Of a stretch of DNA of 64,000 bases, positions 33,738 to 51,600 are shown one piece after another. Under the pieces are notes generated by a model. That model ran no database searches. It was not told the origin of the DNA and worked only from the letters and a program-made list of their open reading frames with translations. The position numbers and the translations under genes were made by a program. Position 1 is the stretch's first letter, and the number at the start of each line of letters is the position of its first letter. The stretch is from Silene latifolia (lineage: Eukaryota > Streptophyta > Magnoliopsida > Caryophyllales > Caryophyllaceae), in the NCBI RefSeq assembly GCF_048544455.1, contig NC_133526.1, forward strand, positions 2,806,001-2,870,000, written 5' to 3'.

Positions 33738-35811
33738 ATGAGCAGCGCAGCAGCAGCACCATTCTGGAGATCAGCAGGAATGACATACATTAGTTATTCA
33801 AACATCTGCGCTAATCTTGTTCGTAATTGTCTTAAGGAACCCTTCAAATCTGAATCTCTTGCTCGTGAAAAAGTCTATTACTCTCTCTCTAAATGGGATA
33901 GCGGCAAACCCCTGAAACCCAGTTTGTATTCTTCTCTTCTTTTCGTTTCCTATCGCTTTTTTTTTTTTTTTTTTTTTTTTTTTTGCCATTTTCATTTGTT
34001 TACCTTTGATTAAAATATACAGTTTATGATCTTTTATTTTGTTTTTAGATTGGGTTTGTCGTGATTTGATGTGTATGGGGATGTTGCGTTGTTTCTCCGT
34101 GTCAATCATTTGTTTACCTTTGATTAAAATACGGAGTTTGTATTCTTATTGTATTGTGTGGATATAATCTGAGAGCAATTCATTGAACTGTGAGCTCTTA
34201 AGTATATTGACATCTTTTGATAATCTTATCGAAAGATGGTCTCGTGTCGTTGTGTGGATATAATCTGAGAGCAATTCATTGAACTGTGAGCTCTTAAGAT
34301 GGTCTCGTGTTTTGTGTGGTTTTGTAGGAGAATTTGTGCGTCTATAATGTCTATGTAGGTGGTAAATCCAAACTTTATATGTAGCGAAAAGTAGCGATGA
34401 ACACTTTAGTATATCGACATGAAATTTGTAGCGATTTTATAGGGAAATTTGTGTTCTAATTGCCTACAATGGGGAAAAGTTTCGAACTTCATATGTTGCA
34501 GAGATGACTGATGATAGAATATTCAACTCTTGACATTGCTATAAACCGTGGGTAGGTGTTGATGGATCTCACATTGTAGTGAGCAGGGCCGTCCCTGACA
34601 TTTTGAGGACCTTGGGGCCCTGTGCGACATTTATTAGATCGGCCCCTTATACTAAAAAAATAAAATAAAATAATTTTTAAATAAGCAGTTGATTTGATGA
34701 TTTAATTACATGTACAACGAGCTCCTCCACTTGAAAGAATATGTTTTTACCTTTTTCATCGGAAATGCAAACGTTTATCCTGAAAATGCGGAAGGAAGTT
34801 CTTTTACATATTCAGCCGTACAAGCTTTATGCTTTTCCAATCTAGTCTTCTGCTCTGGATTTCTCATTCCTTGTTTCCTCTCCATTCTCACATTTAATGC
34901 CTTCAACTTTCATTATGAGTTGGGAGTCTCTATAGACTACAACTGCAGCTCACTTGTTCTATACCCCCCTCCCCCCACTAGGTCTTATTATCATAATCAA
35001 GAAGTTCACAAACTAGAATTAGCATCTCTTGTATCAGTGTATGTTTGATAATCCTGCTACTTTGTACGTAGCACCACGAATTTGGAATTGGTGACAACAT
35101 GTTACAAGTTTAACCAGTATATATATTTGTTCTATACCCCCCTTACCCTTTTGTTTTTCACTTTTTCTTTTCTTTTTTTCGCATTTTTGAGGTGTGCGTT
35201 CACCCATGGACAGTTCTAAAGGATGATTCATGTCAGCCGACCCCAAATCATTTTGGGATCTAGAATCGTGCCTATCAATCTGCATGTAGTATCCATGTTT
35301 AACTTTCCCGCGTCACTTATATTGTAATATGCATTCATACTAATTTATGATGTGCATAGTGGTGACTCTACCCTTATAGTCTATAGATGTATCTTGCTCC
35401 CGGAATGGTCTTTATTGTGGCCATTTCAGTTCTGTTTTCATATCCCTTGGTTTTATTTACGTTGTCCCCGGTTCCGGTACTTCGTTATATTATACATGTA
35501 ATCTCGTACCTGTTAATCAACTTGAGCTGGGCACTACGGCTTTCTGAATAGCAATCGCCTGCTTGTTAGTTTGACACATCCTTTGCAGTCTCATCTTTCA
35601 GATTCTAGTATTGTTGTGTGACCTTGTGTCTACTTTTTGGTATCATGACCTGATCAATTTTTATTCAGTTTCATTCTCATAACGACATTGCGACTTTATG
35701 GAGTTGTAATCTTTTCTTTTCTAATACTCGTATATTTTTATTTGCTGTTATTACTAAGGCTAATTGCTTTTATTTTATTTTTGTTCAGCTCTTCGATCTG
35801 ATCAGGAATGA
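33738..35811 (+). CDS. Mitochondrial ATP synthase subunit epsilon
   Basis: This is the small epsilon subunit of the F1 central stalk (not the chloroplast epsilon). Exon 1 is 33738-33921 and exon 2 is 35789-35811, joined at A|GTTTGT...CAG|CT. The 68-residue product starts [20 protein letters not shown], contains [14 protein letters not shown] and [10 protein letters not shown], and ends TLRSDQE. Plant orthologues are about 70 residues with the same PFWR.AGMTYI.YSN core. The 1.87-kb intron holds a 26-base T-run at 33958-33983, a short exact duplication (34152-34198 and 34252-34298), and fragments of a Stowaway-like repeat (TTTGTTTACCTTTGATTAAAATA at 34001 and 34109). The start is the first ATG and matches the family. 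Confidence 0.93.
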
Positions 35812-36449
35812 GGTGTGGAATCTTTTGAGAAGCCTCAAGATGATTATGCTGTCAATTGTTTTTTTCTGTTTCTGTTAGTATGGTTCACCAAAATATTAAT
35901 GCCCTAAAGACTGAGATTTGAGATAACTCCCTTGTGGGCATTGATTTGGATGATGTGATAATAATGTAAGATTAACTATGTGTTACAAATTGGCATTGCC
36001 TATTTCCGAAAGGTTCATCTATCAGTTCATTTTTTTCGATGTCTGCCTGAACTGTCAATCTACGTCGTTCAATTACAGAGATGAAAGCATACCAATTCTT
36101 TTGGGTATCAACCTCTCATGATTTAACCTAACCAGTTAACTGTTAATTGAAGTAGCTAGCTTACCTGATGTCTGCAACTGCTCTTACTGCAATTCTCAAG
36201 CGATAATCTTGTAAAAAAACACAAGGCTGAGAACGGGAATCTCGGATCCATGCAGGAAAAATTAATTGAAGAAGTATGAACAAAGTGCCAATGGCACTGA
36301 AAGCTTTCTTTGCAAGATGACAAGAAATGGATAATTTCGTCTGTCGAAAGAAGCATCCTCAATGCAGCAAAACAGAAATGTTAGTACCCTACCTGAAGAA
36401 GGAAACTTCCTTGCTAACAAAACAACACAATATCCGAAAAGTCGAGAAA

Positions 36450-36459
36450 TTATATATAT
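36450..36459 (+). promoter_or_regulatory. Candidate TATA box of the PMEI-like gene
   Basis: TTATATATAT lies about 40 bases before the ATG at 36498. This would leave a very short 5' UTR, so the call is tentative. Confidence 0.35.
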
Positions 36460-36497
36460 GAGGTTTAACACAATGTAATATACAAGCAAATCAAAGT

Positions 36498-37094
36498 ATG
36501 ACTTCATTATCCATCTTCCCCTTCTCTTTAATCTTCATACTTGCTCTACTTATACCTCTGGGTTACACCGACGCCACCAAAACTTTATCGAATGATATAA
36601 TCAACAAAACATGCCAGGCATGTAGCTTGATCAAATCGTCCAACTTCAGCTACGGCTTCTGCTCGGCCACACTTGCTGCAATCCCGGTTAGTCATGTCAC
36701 TAATCTACCAGGTCTAGGGCTAATCTCTCTCGAGCTAGCCCTAGTTGACGCTACCAACACAATGTTAAAAATAGATGGTATGTTAACCACGAATGAGTCG
36801 AGTCTTATTTGTAAGACTTGCTTAGATTCGTGCCTGGAACTATATTCCGACATGAGTGCAAAACTGGAAGAGTGCGTTGGTGAATATTTGAGCGGAGGGA
36901 ATGAAGACGTTTATTCGTGGATTAGTGAGATGATGCAAGGAACTGCCTTATGCGAGGGCGAGTTTGAGGGGATAGGGCTCAAGTCGCCTCTTACGAGGGA
37001 GAATTACTCCTTATCGCAGTTATATGGCATGGTTCTATGTATTATAGACTTGATAAGCCCAATTATCAAGTCAAGACCCTCTATCTCGGCTTGA
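36498..37094 (+). CDS. Secreted invertase/pectin methylesterase inhibitor-like protein
   Basis: Single-exon gene, 198 residues. Residues 1-25 form a signal peptide with a hydrophobic core (FPFSLIFILALLIPLG), so the product should be secreted to the apoplast or vacuole. The remainder is a four-helix PMEI domain. Cys39 and Cys55 should form the first helical-hairpin disulfide, and Cys112 and Cys152 the second. Extra cysteines at 42, 105, 108, 126 and 181 are unusual. The block GLGLISLELALVDA and the late KSPLTRENYSLSQL are typical of invertase-inhibitor-like members. Whether it inhibits invertase, pectin methylesterase or neither cannot be told. It is convergent with the GOT1 gene. Confidence 0.9.
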   Translation: MTSLSIFPFSLIFILALLIPLGYTDATKTLSNDIINKTCQACSLIKSSNFSYGFCSATLAAIPVSHVTNLPGLGLISLELALVDATNTMLKIDGMLTTNESSLICKTCLDSCLELYSDMSAKLEECVGEYLSGGNEDVYSWISEMMQGTALCEGEFEGIGLKSPLTRENYSLSQLYGMVLCIIDLISPIIKSRPSISA

Positions 37095-37650
37095 GATACC
37101 GTTACCAAGCTAATAAGCTATGCATTTCTTTCGTCTTCCTTTATCAACATGTATTTTCATTTCTGCAATTTAATCTCGATTTGAGACTTGATATTGGATT
37201 CCGTGGTTGCACCATAATGCATCTTACGCAGTAAACTGGAAAACCGTAAGAAGCCAGAATCACGACTTAAACTTGGCTAATAGTACAAAATAACGGCATT
37301 CTTATCATAACAAGCGACAACGATCATGTAATTTTTTTTATGGCAAGGTAACACGATACAGTTTACATACAAACACCCATCATTGTAGAATTAACTCGAA
37401 TATCATACAAAGTTCGTTGGCGCCAAGAAAACTTGACTCAAACGAAGTACGTATCTTCTCGCAAATTTTCTAAACAAAAGAAAGACTTCACGATTATCTA
37501 ACTGTGAGGTCATTCGGTTATGTACAAGTAATGAATGAGAAGAATCAACTAAGAAGAGGGTAAAATATTACACATTTGGTGATTTGGATCTCTTTTTTTT
37601 ACAGTGCGATAGTCACTTATAAGCGAGACCTACTCCGACTCTGACTAACT

Positions 37651-40640
37651 TCACACTGGCACTCGTTTTCCTCGGTATCTATCCATCAACTGCAATTGAT
37701 CAAAGTAGGCATCGTAAGGAGGAAAGTTCCACATGAAGACTAGATACATGACCAACTGCATGCTTGATTGCCAAATAGGAAAGACGATACATGGGGAACG
37801 GAATACTACTACAAGAACAAATATAGTGGGTGGCATCCATTTTCAGTATGTTATGTTTCAGCAGTTTAAGATTGCATAGGGGTTCCTTGTTTCTCAATAA
37901 AAGACGGGGAAAGTAGAGAACTATGTGCCCTAAATCCGCTTTGTTCAAATGTTACGTAGAAAACTTCATTTGAGTACAAACTGTAGTAATCTCATGACAA
38001 GCTCAAGCTATGTTGCTCGGACTCTTCAATATTACCTCACGTGCCCGTGTTGGACACTGGACTCTCGGACACAGGTAGGACACCCGGACACTTCATTTTA
38101 GACCAAAAACATGAATTTTTTTAATAAAATAGATGAATCCGACCCTTGGACACGTATCCGTGTCGGATACTTGAGACCGAGTCCGAGCAATATAGGGCTC
38201 AAGCATGAAGTGTCGTTTCCTTCTCCGGGGGGGGGGTATTTTGCCCTCTTTACGAAGGGGCAACGGGGGGTGGGGTCAGTGTGGGATTATCAGGCCAGGA
38301 AAAGATTTTTAAAGACAAAAACCTGTGGACATCCAAATGATTTCGTTGCAATACGACGACCTACAAGCTGACATTTGATTACATACCGATCTAAAGAATG
38401 GATGTTGCAACACCCAACCAAGAAGAGGTATCCTTTGAAGGAACACTGCCAAGGTAGGCCAGAAACCACTGCCAAGAACAATGAAAGACAGTTAGCTCCA
38501 GATAACAGTATGTAAGAGTATAAAAAGTAGAAAATGGCGAGTTTAACAGACCTGAAAAGTACAACGAATCCATATGATTCCAAAAGCATGCCTATAATTG
38601 GCCAGCCTATTATAACGAAGAAGAACCCAACGCCAAATGAAATTGTTCCCTGCGTAATTCACCACACATTCAAATTTTGTCAAAGGATGAAAAAGCTAAT
38701 GATAAAAAAAGACAGGAGACGACGATATATAACCATACTAACCTTATAATTTTGAGGTTTCATGAAGAACTGAAGAGTGGGTTTTGGTCCAATAGTCAAT
38801 GCCAAACCAAAGAGGAAAAGAATCTGAAAGGCGCATTACAAACCAATAAGTCTTAGCAAGAAGGAGGTGGTTGAAATGGAGGATATCAGACATACAAATA
38901 TGAGCACGAGCAAGACGAGCAAGACTGAGGGTGTGTTTGGATTGAGGGATTTGGAGGGTAAAGAAAGGGAGGGAGAGTAGGGGATTTAAAATCCCTTGTT
39001 TGGATAGCAAATATGGGTGGAGGGAAATGGAGGGGGAGAGATTTGGAGGGATTCATTTTCCCTCCTTCAAGCCTAATCAAAATCTCTCCATAATAGGCAA
39101 GATTTGGAGGGAAATTGTATCCAAACACCCACACCTCATTTCCCCCGCCCTTCCCTTCCCGCCCTTTCCCTTCCCTCCTTCTCCGTCCCCTCCCTTTCCC
39201 TCCACTTTTGCTATCCAAACACACCCTGAGTGTGTGTTTGGATAGCAAAAGTGGAGGGAAAGGGAGGGGAGGGGTAAGGAGGGAAGAGAAAGGGAGGGCA
39301 AATGGGATGTGGTTGTTTGGATACAATTTCCTTCTAAATCTTGCCTCTTGTGGAGAGATTTTGATTTGCCTTAGATGAGGGAAAATGGATCCCTCCAAAT
39401 CTCTCCCCCACCATTTCCCTCCACCCATATTTGCTATCCAAATAAGGGATTTTAAATCCCCTACTCTCCCTCCCTTTCTTTTCCTGCCAAATTTCTCAAT
39501 CCAAACACAAACACACCCTGAGATTTTACACTTACATTTCCCATTGCAAGCAACCCTTTGTCGAAGAATAACATAACCCCCAAAAAGGTGAAGAAAATGC
39601 CAAATCCAGTCAATCCGAGTCCAATTTCTGTTTTTTGACAATTCAAAATATTCAATCGATCAGGCTCTTAAAAAGTTTTCAGATACCCGAATTTTTTTAT
39701 AATCTGTGACATAAATAGAACTTTCATAACAAGCAGAAACTACGAACTAATGAGTAAAAAAAATCCTTATCTAACTGACAGAGAGTATCAGACATTTATA
39801 ACACAAAACCCGGAATTGAGAAGTAAAGACACATGCACCATGTAGAGTATTAGCTGCTCCACACTGAACATATTCCCACCTCCGCCAGTAGAAACCACAG
39901 GCCTGACACATATGCTGCCCAGTGAGAGCGAGAGCGAGGCAAACTCCCGGCAGAAACTCCCACTGGACCTGACGTCAGCCCGGGGATATCATTTTCACTC
40001 TTATTCCGCCCTTAGAGCTCCGGACTACAAACAGCCCCAAACTAAGTACTGATCCAATGACATTCTCACTACATACTTTGATATGGTCTGGACCTAAACA
40101 TTCTAATCAAATAAAAAACAATTCCTCCCAAATTCTACTCCCGAATTATTACTTTGTCTGTTCCAATCATTGGTTTACCTTCGATTAAAATACTGCTCAC
40201 AAAAAATAAGAAGGTAAACAATTGACTGAGGCGGACATCAGTCAACAGGAAGTTACCATAATTTCTTCATAAGCAAAAATAATCCACTAAAAGATCACCT
40301 TCAAGCTAATCATTTTATAAGCAACATACAAGACTAGACTACATATACTCCCTCCATCCCAATCATTTATCTACCTACGATAAAATACTCCTCACAAAGA
40401 ATGTAAAAGGTAAACAAATAATTGGGACGGAGGGAGTACATGATTTATAACACCATCCACGTATTAAACTTCACTAAATATCATCATAAATCACCTAAAA
40501 TTAATCTATATTAAATCATAATCACATCTACAAACCCATATTACACCACAACTACAAAATTGAATATAACATAAACCCTAAACAACAAAATTGAAAACTA
40601 CCCACTTACTTTTTAGATCATTCATCTCAAAAGAAGACAT
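37651..40640 (-). CDS. GOT1: GOT1-type Golgi/vesicle transport membrane protein
   Basis: GOT1 is a small four-helix membrane protein needed for ER-Golgi COPII traffic. Minus-strand exons are 40640-40610, 39627-39536, 38823-38743, 38649-38552, 38468-38387 and 37689-37651. All phases agree and give 140 residues, the usual plant length. The protein starts MSSFEMNDLKKIGLGLTGFG and contains FFDKGLLAMGN, FMKPQNYKGTISFGVGFF, IIGWPIIGMLLESYGF, GFWPTLAVFLQ and the ending DRYRGKRVPV. A 5' UTR intron (about 40773-40669) is likely. Introns are rich in mobile DNA: a Stowaway in intron 1, a pair of inverted MITEs in intron 2 and a foldback MITE in intron 5. Confidence 0.95.
38008..38196. mobile_element. 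189-bp foldback MITE, copy 2, in GOT1 intron 5
   Basis: CTATGTTGCTCGGACTC at the left pairs with GAGTCCGAGCAATATAG at the right. The interior has GGACAC/GTGTCC words. A duplication GCTCAAG flanks it (38001-38007, 38197-38203). It belongs to the same family as 18692-18879. Confidence 0.85.
38939..39518. mobile_element. Two adjacent inverted MITE copies forming a 580-bp palindrome, in GOT1 intron 2
   Basis: The left copy is 38939-39226 and the right copy 39230-39518. Each has GGGTGTGTTTGGAT-like terminal inverted repeats and about 288 bases of purine-rich GGAGGGA sequence. The right copy is the inverse of the left. TGA triplets precede, separate and follow them (38936-38938, 39227-39229, 39519-39521), which suits a PIF/Harbinger-like 3-bp target. 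The pair could form a long hairpin in the GOT1 pre-mRNA. Confidence 0.88.
40152..40240. mobile_element. Degenerate Stowaway MITE, GOT1 intron 1
   Basis: It has the same interior as the intact copy at 40348 (CCAATCATT.GTTTACC..CGATTAAAATACT.CTCACAAA) but lacks clean CTCCCTCC ends. Confidence 0.6.
40348..40436. mobile_element. Stowaway MITE, 89 bp, GOT1 intron 1
   Basis: CTCCCTCCATCCCAAT and its inverse ATTGGGACGGAGGGAG form the ends, flanked by TA (40346-40347, 40437-40438). Confidence 0.92.
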
Positions 40641-41020
40641 TTTTAACAGACCCAATTGCTCAAACTCTGCAAAAATTCAATCAATCGAGCAGTTAGAGTA
40701 AATTACAATCAATATGAAATAGTAATTTATAAATTATATATCAAAAACTACAAAGGGTGTAGAGAATTACCAGTAAAAATTAAAAAATAGAAGGATTTTG
40801 ATTTGAAATGAGAAGACTTTATAAGGGAATAGAGAAGGGCAAGGTGGGTTTTTATATGAAAGTTTTAGTAGAGAGTTACAAACTTGTTGCTCCTAAATGA
40901 CGATATTTGGCCAATAATATTTGAGTCCTAAGTTAACGGTGGTCACTTTTTTTTATTTGCAAAATAATTATGTTAAAAATAAATGCGTCAATAACAAATT
41001 GGTAAAAAAAAAAAATGTTG

Positions 41021-41128
41021 TTTTTTTTTTGTCTTTGTCACGAAGTCACAAGCACATAATCGCATTATAAGGGGAGGAGATTCGAACCCTGGGGCCTATC
41101 ATCACAATACATCCGTCTTAACCACTGT
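41021..41128 (-). mobile_element. tRNA-derived SINE fragment (minus strand)
   Basis: On the minus strand it starts CAGTGGTTAAGACGG (A-box-like), then GGTTCGAATCTCC (B box), and ends in GACAAAGAC plus an A-run at 41030-41021. This is the layout of a plant SINE. Confidence 0.65.
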
Positions 41129-41198
41129 AAAAAAAAATCCTTGGAAAAAAAAAAAAAAAAAAAAAATGTTGTTTTGGTCGTAAATGGTAGTATAAAAT

Positions 41199-41341
41199 TC
41201 GGGAGTTAACTAAATTTGATAAATGGGTCAATGAAGTCGGGGAGAGGAGGTGAGTCGAGTCAATTGATATAAAATTTGGGAGTTATCTAAATTTGATAAA
41301 CGGGTCAATGAGGTCGGAGGGAAGGTGAGTCGAGTCAATTG
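41199..41341 (+). repeat. Short tandem duplication, unit about 73 bp
   Basis: GGGAGTTAACTAAATTTGAT...GAGTCGAGTCAATTGA is repeated once with small changes. The surrounding 40.9-42.3 kb is otherwise gene-free and contains GGGTTAG/GGCAGG-rich degenerate sequence at 41560-41850. Confidence 0.8.
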
Positions 41342-42538
41342 AATTGGAGGTAAGTCGATATAATTCGGGTTTGCAAACAATTTTTACCGACAACGGCAAT
41401 TTCACTGTGTTGCATTCGAGTTATTTGATAATGGTTATTATGCAACAATTAACATTATGGTCAAGTTGGATAAACTTGGTCAATTCATGATGTGGGTCGA
41501 ATTCGAGCAGTTGTAGATTTAGATTGAGGCCATATAAAAACCTAATTAAAGGTGGCCAATAGGTCGGGTTAGAGGCAGGTTCGATTGGGGTTAGTTGTCC
41601 GGACACGACTTTGAGGTGGGGGCGAGTTGGGGCAGGTTAGGCTAGGCTGGACTCCCCATTGTATGGCCCGCCCCAACCCCAGTCCATACAAGGTTTATTT
41701 ATCTTTTTTTTTTTTTGGTTTTTACCGGACGGGGATAGGAATCTTTTGGCCGGGTAGGGGACAAGTTAGGTTAGGCTAGCACATGGGCTCGGGTTAGTTG
41801 AAAATAGTCCCAATGTAGGGGTCGGCCGAGCTGACTTGCTATGTTGGCCTAATTTAAACCCAATCCTCGATAGTAAACCTCGATAATATCAATAAACCTT
41901 GATAACATCAAAAAGGGGAGAAAAAGAAAAATTTAAACCTCATATCTCATTACTCTTGTTAGCTTTGTAATACTATTATCTGAGATCAAATAATTATTGT
42001 GTAACACGATTTTACTATTTGAAACGATTATTACATATAAAAATACTCTAACAATTGTCGTGATAGAACACAAGATTATTTATTCATGACATACTCCGTA
42101 CTAACTATCGTCATAGTGGAACACATGATTATTTTTCTTTTTCTTTTTTAATACGAGCATGATTATTATTCGTGATATGCTAAGTATTGTCATGGTGAAA
42201 CACATTATTTACTATCCGTGACACAACAATCGTTACTCAAAACGATTATTGGAAGTAAGAAACACAGGGTTTAACAAAAAAAAAAAAAAGATGGTCACCC
42301 GATAAAAATCGTCGTGGTTGAACACCGCCAGTGAGTGACGAGACGATCAAAAAACTCCATTGTTGTTGTCTGGCTTTCACCTCACTCGCTCACTCCATTC
42401 TTCTTCTTCTTCTTCAGCCGTTTAGATCGTATTTTCCCCAATTTAACCTGCAATATTCAAACTTGTTGCATTTCAATTGCGACATATTGATTTTTGTGAT
42501 TTTTTTTTTTTTTTTCAAAAATCAATCAAATTGATTAA

Positions 42539-47824
<5,286 letters not shown>

Positions 47825-48339
47825 CGACACATATCTCCGATATGAAAGTCCTTCCTAGTTAAAGTGTTGCTGTACTTTTCTGTACTTCCATCCTTTAAGC
47901 TAGAAAGATTTTGAAAGATTTCGAAGTGTCATAGTCTTAATAGTTAATACCATCTTGTTTCTCCGAGTTCAGTGTTGCAGAATTTCAGGGATTTACAACG
48001 TCAATCGATCAATTTCGAGTTATGCATCCAACCCAATTCGACTAATAAACGTGTGTATAAATTCATCAACAGAAATATTCAGCCGTACATTTTGTCGATG
48101 AGCAAAGCGTGTCCTTAAAACACTATTCTTGTAGAACACCAGTCTTCGTGCTCTCTTAAGATAAGATAATCGCAAATCACACAAACGGTTGTAAATGAGA
48201 ATATATATACCATCTTATTTGTCTAAAATATTTTTTTTTAAAAAAAGTTTTTTTATTGAAGAGTTTATTTTAAAATTAATTTTAAATAACACGGATCATT
48301 TCCATGATCGTCAATAAACAACCGAATTAAATTTCTCTA

Positions 48340-48426
48340 AAATGAAATGTTGAGTGTTCTATTCACATCGGAGTTCAGTATCCGACACAACTACGGAGGT
48401 AATATTGAAGAGTCCGAACAACGCAG
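48340..48426. mobile_element. Degraded fragment of the 188-bp foldback MITE, copy 3
   Basis: GGTAATATTGAAGAGTCCGA here is the inverse of the left end of the copy at 38008, differing at few positions, and GTATCCGACAC lies just upstream. It sits between RABH1 and the TPX2-like gene, in the latter's promoter region. Confidence 0.6.
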
Positions 48427-48648
48427 CAAAATTGCATAGTCGTATATAAAAACATATTATACTCCGTAAAATACTGAGGATAATCATTCAAAAATCATTA
48501 AAACTAGCCGTTACAAGAGCGTCTTCCAACGTTCTTCTTCTTCTTCTTCTCTTCTTCTTCATCGTCTTCTTCATCAATTTCCGCAATCAATCGCCTTCAT
48601 TTCTCGCACACATTTTCTCGATTTCTCGATTTCAATCGACATACAAAA

Positions 48649-51600
48649 ATGTCGTCGCAAGCTAAAGACACACCAACTGTTCGACAAAATGTCCCAAAGA
48701 ATCAAGAGAATTCTAACCCTAATCTCACTAGCCCAGCCTTCAAATCCTCACCTTCTTCATCACTCCGTGGATCGAAACAAATCCATAAATCCGCGTCGAA
48801 AAACCCGACATTTGTTTCTCCTAAGAAAAAAATTAGAGAAAGGAAGTTTGTTGTGGTTGCAAAGAAGAATAATCCAAAGAAGCAGGATTCGGATTCGGGT
48901 TCGGGTGTGAATTGTAAATGTAAGGAGAAGATTAATGGGAAATGTCTGTGTGTTGCGTATGAGAATTTACGGGTTTCGCAAGAGGAATTCTTTAAGTCTA
49001 GAGATGGTAGTAGTAGTGTGGTGACAGAGGAGCATTCAGAGGTAAGTGACGGGGGTCGAAACCGGGATAAAGAGAGTAATTCGAGGGAAAATGAAGTTTG
49101 GGAGGTGTCTGATGAAAAGGGTATTTGTGAGCCGGAGGAAGGTGAATCTCCGAAAGGGTTAGGGTTAGGGTTAGGGAGTTCGACGATGAAGCGAAGGAGG
49201 GATTTGTTGTTAGAGGAAGCGAGAGCTAGTGTACCGGAGTCGGGAAAAGTGATGCATTTGGTTAAGGCATTTGAGAGGTTATTGACATTGCCTAAGAAAA
49301 ATGAACAAAAGGATGAAGAGAATGAGAAGAAAGGGATTAGATGGGCATTGCCTGGTTTGCAACAACCACCTAGGGCACCAGAGACGGAGACACACGAGTC
49401 ATCGTCTGGATTTTGCCCTGGGGAGTATTTCTTCACTGCTGAGAGTTTAGGGTTTGATGCTCATGTTTCCTCTTCACTTGATAGTAGTAGGGGAAGGTGT
49501 GGTGTGATCATTTTCGTAATTTGTTCGTTTTATCAATCATGCTTTCCTTTATTCTGATATGGATTTTTGTTCATTTTGTTTGTTTGTTGGTTGGTTGGTT
49601 GTAGTGTCTCAAGCAGAAGTTCCATTGGTAGTCGTAGAAGCCGAAGAAGTGTAATAATCTTTTTCCTGGCTCCAATTTGTTTAATCTAGCATTCGTTAAT
49701 CGTTAGGTGTTTTGGAGAGAGTTGGTACTTATGATATTGTCTGCAATTGCAATGTACAGGGTTCATTTTCTTCTGAGACTGTTGGTGGAAGAAAATGGAA
49801 ATTGAAGCAAAAACAACAGCATAGAGTCACATCCCTGAGACCTTTCAGGCTGAGAACTGAGGTGAGCTCGTAGTTAATGAATCGTTGTTCTAGTAGTAAC
49901 ATTCATTGGTAGTTTTTACAATGCTAATTGATTTGAAGTCGTTTTTAGTATGTATACCGTATTTGCTTTGAATCTCCTAGTTTGCTAATTGCTAGACATG
50001 AAACCTGGATTAACTGTCCTGACCTGATGCACCATCCCTACGTAGAAAAACTTAACGCAGTAAACATGAATGAAACCCATACCAAGGGTAGTGTATATAT
50101 CTAACTGAGAAACTTTTATGTGGGTTAGCTTTCTAACAATCATCTGCATAGGCTGCTTTACATCGATTGATCAACCGAGTCTATCAGTTTTTTGGCGTGT
50201 GAACATTGCTTGAAAAAAAATGAAGGTAAGACTGTTAGACTGTTGCTACATTCCCTATTCGATACGGAGTACATTTTTAAAGGTTTGTTCAGATTCTTGT
50301 CTTTATGATGGCCTATGTCTTCTACTTGCGTTGATAGTGCTAGTATTCGAAGCCTCTTCTCCGCTGCCCACCGTCCCACCCCGTTTTTTTTCTTGTTCTT
50401 GCATGAGTTGCATCAGTTTGATAACATGATTTGGGTTTGTACATTAATTTCTTTTGTAGTTGCTCTTTATCACCTTGGCCTAAATCATGTTATCACTTTA
50501 TCTGCACTTTCCAATTACTGGAAAAAGTTGCTTTTATGGTTCGTTCCTTGACCTTTATCTGCACATAATCTATCTTAATTTCTGTTTGTCAGAATTCATC
50601 TTAATTTCAGAAACCAGAATTCATCTTAATCCATGCTTTTCTTTGGATGCATTAGTCCAGTCCCGCCGGACTATGGGATTGTTTGAGGGGGAACAAATGG
50701 TGTCTTTCACCTTTTAATTTAACTTGACAGCCCACCCTGTTCTTTGCGAGTATAGTTGTCAATAGCTAGATAAGACTTATTCGCTTCTGTTTTTAAACAT
50801 CGGAAATTGGAAATGAGGACTTTGTGTCTGTGTGTCAAATATCTAAGTAAAGGTCAATGCTCCGGCCTTGCATCGGGGCAGTAACTTTGGCCATTTTGCA
50901 ACATATTCTAATTTCTAATACTGTACCTCTGCACGTTACGCCCTCAGGCTAAACAGTACAGAGTTGGTATTTTTCGAGCTTATGTTGTTGCGCCCATTTC
51001 TTTTCAAGTTTTTCTTTGTTGTTAGCTTTGTTTGCCAAGCTGGATTAGATGAACAGATTTTTAGCTATCTAGCTGCAAACTGCTTGTTACATGGGCTAAT
51101 CTGAATGTACCAAAAAAAAAAAAAACATGGGCTAATCTGTCCTTCCAAGAAGAATATGAGGTTGAAGAATTCGGTCCATATTTTTTTACATGCCTTTTCG
51201 TCTTCATTTGTTCCTTTTTGAATCCCTCATATTGATTTTATGTATTATGATGATAGTTCGGAAGTTATCATTCCTATTCATAATATTTTCTGTATGCTTC
51301 CTCGGTACTTCAGCAAAGAGGAAAGGCGAAGGAGGAAGAGTTTGTCAAGAAATTGCAAGAAATGATGGCTGAAGAAGAGAAGCAGCGAATTCCTCTTGCA
51401 CAGGGTCTTCCATGGACAACTGATGAGCCAGAGGTGAGTAAACCATTTTCAGTTATCCACTATTTGTGTCGCACTGTCGCCCATTCTTTAGCTCCTTGGA
51501 GCAGCAGTTTACTTCTATGTAGTGAGTAAACCATTTTCAATTTAAAAAATAATTAAATTTATCAACTAAATTGGGATTTGGTTGTCATTTGTTTGTAGTG

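Noticed and set aside
34710-35048. 112-codon plus-strand frame in the ATP synthase epsilon intron
   Set aside because: It lies inside an intron, has no family resemblance and uses intron-like AT-rich composition.
38886-39641. 251-codon minus-strand open frame
   Set aside because: It runs through the inverted MITE pair, GOT1 exon 2 and an intron. Only 39627-39536 is coding, as part of GOT1.
48702-49436. 244-codon minus-strand frame
   Set aside because: It is the shadow of the first exon of the TPX2-like gene, which has consistent splice sites and a recognisable domain on the plus strand.
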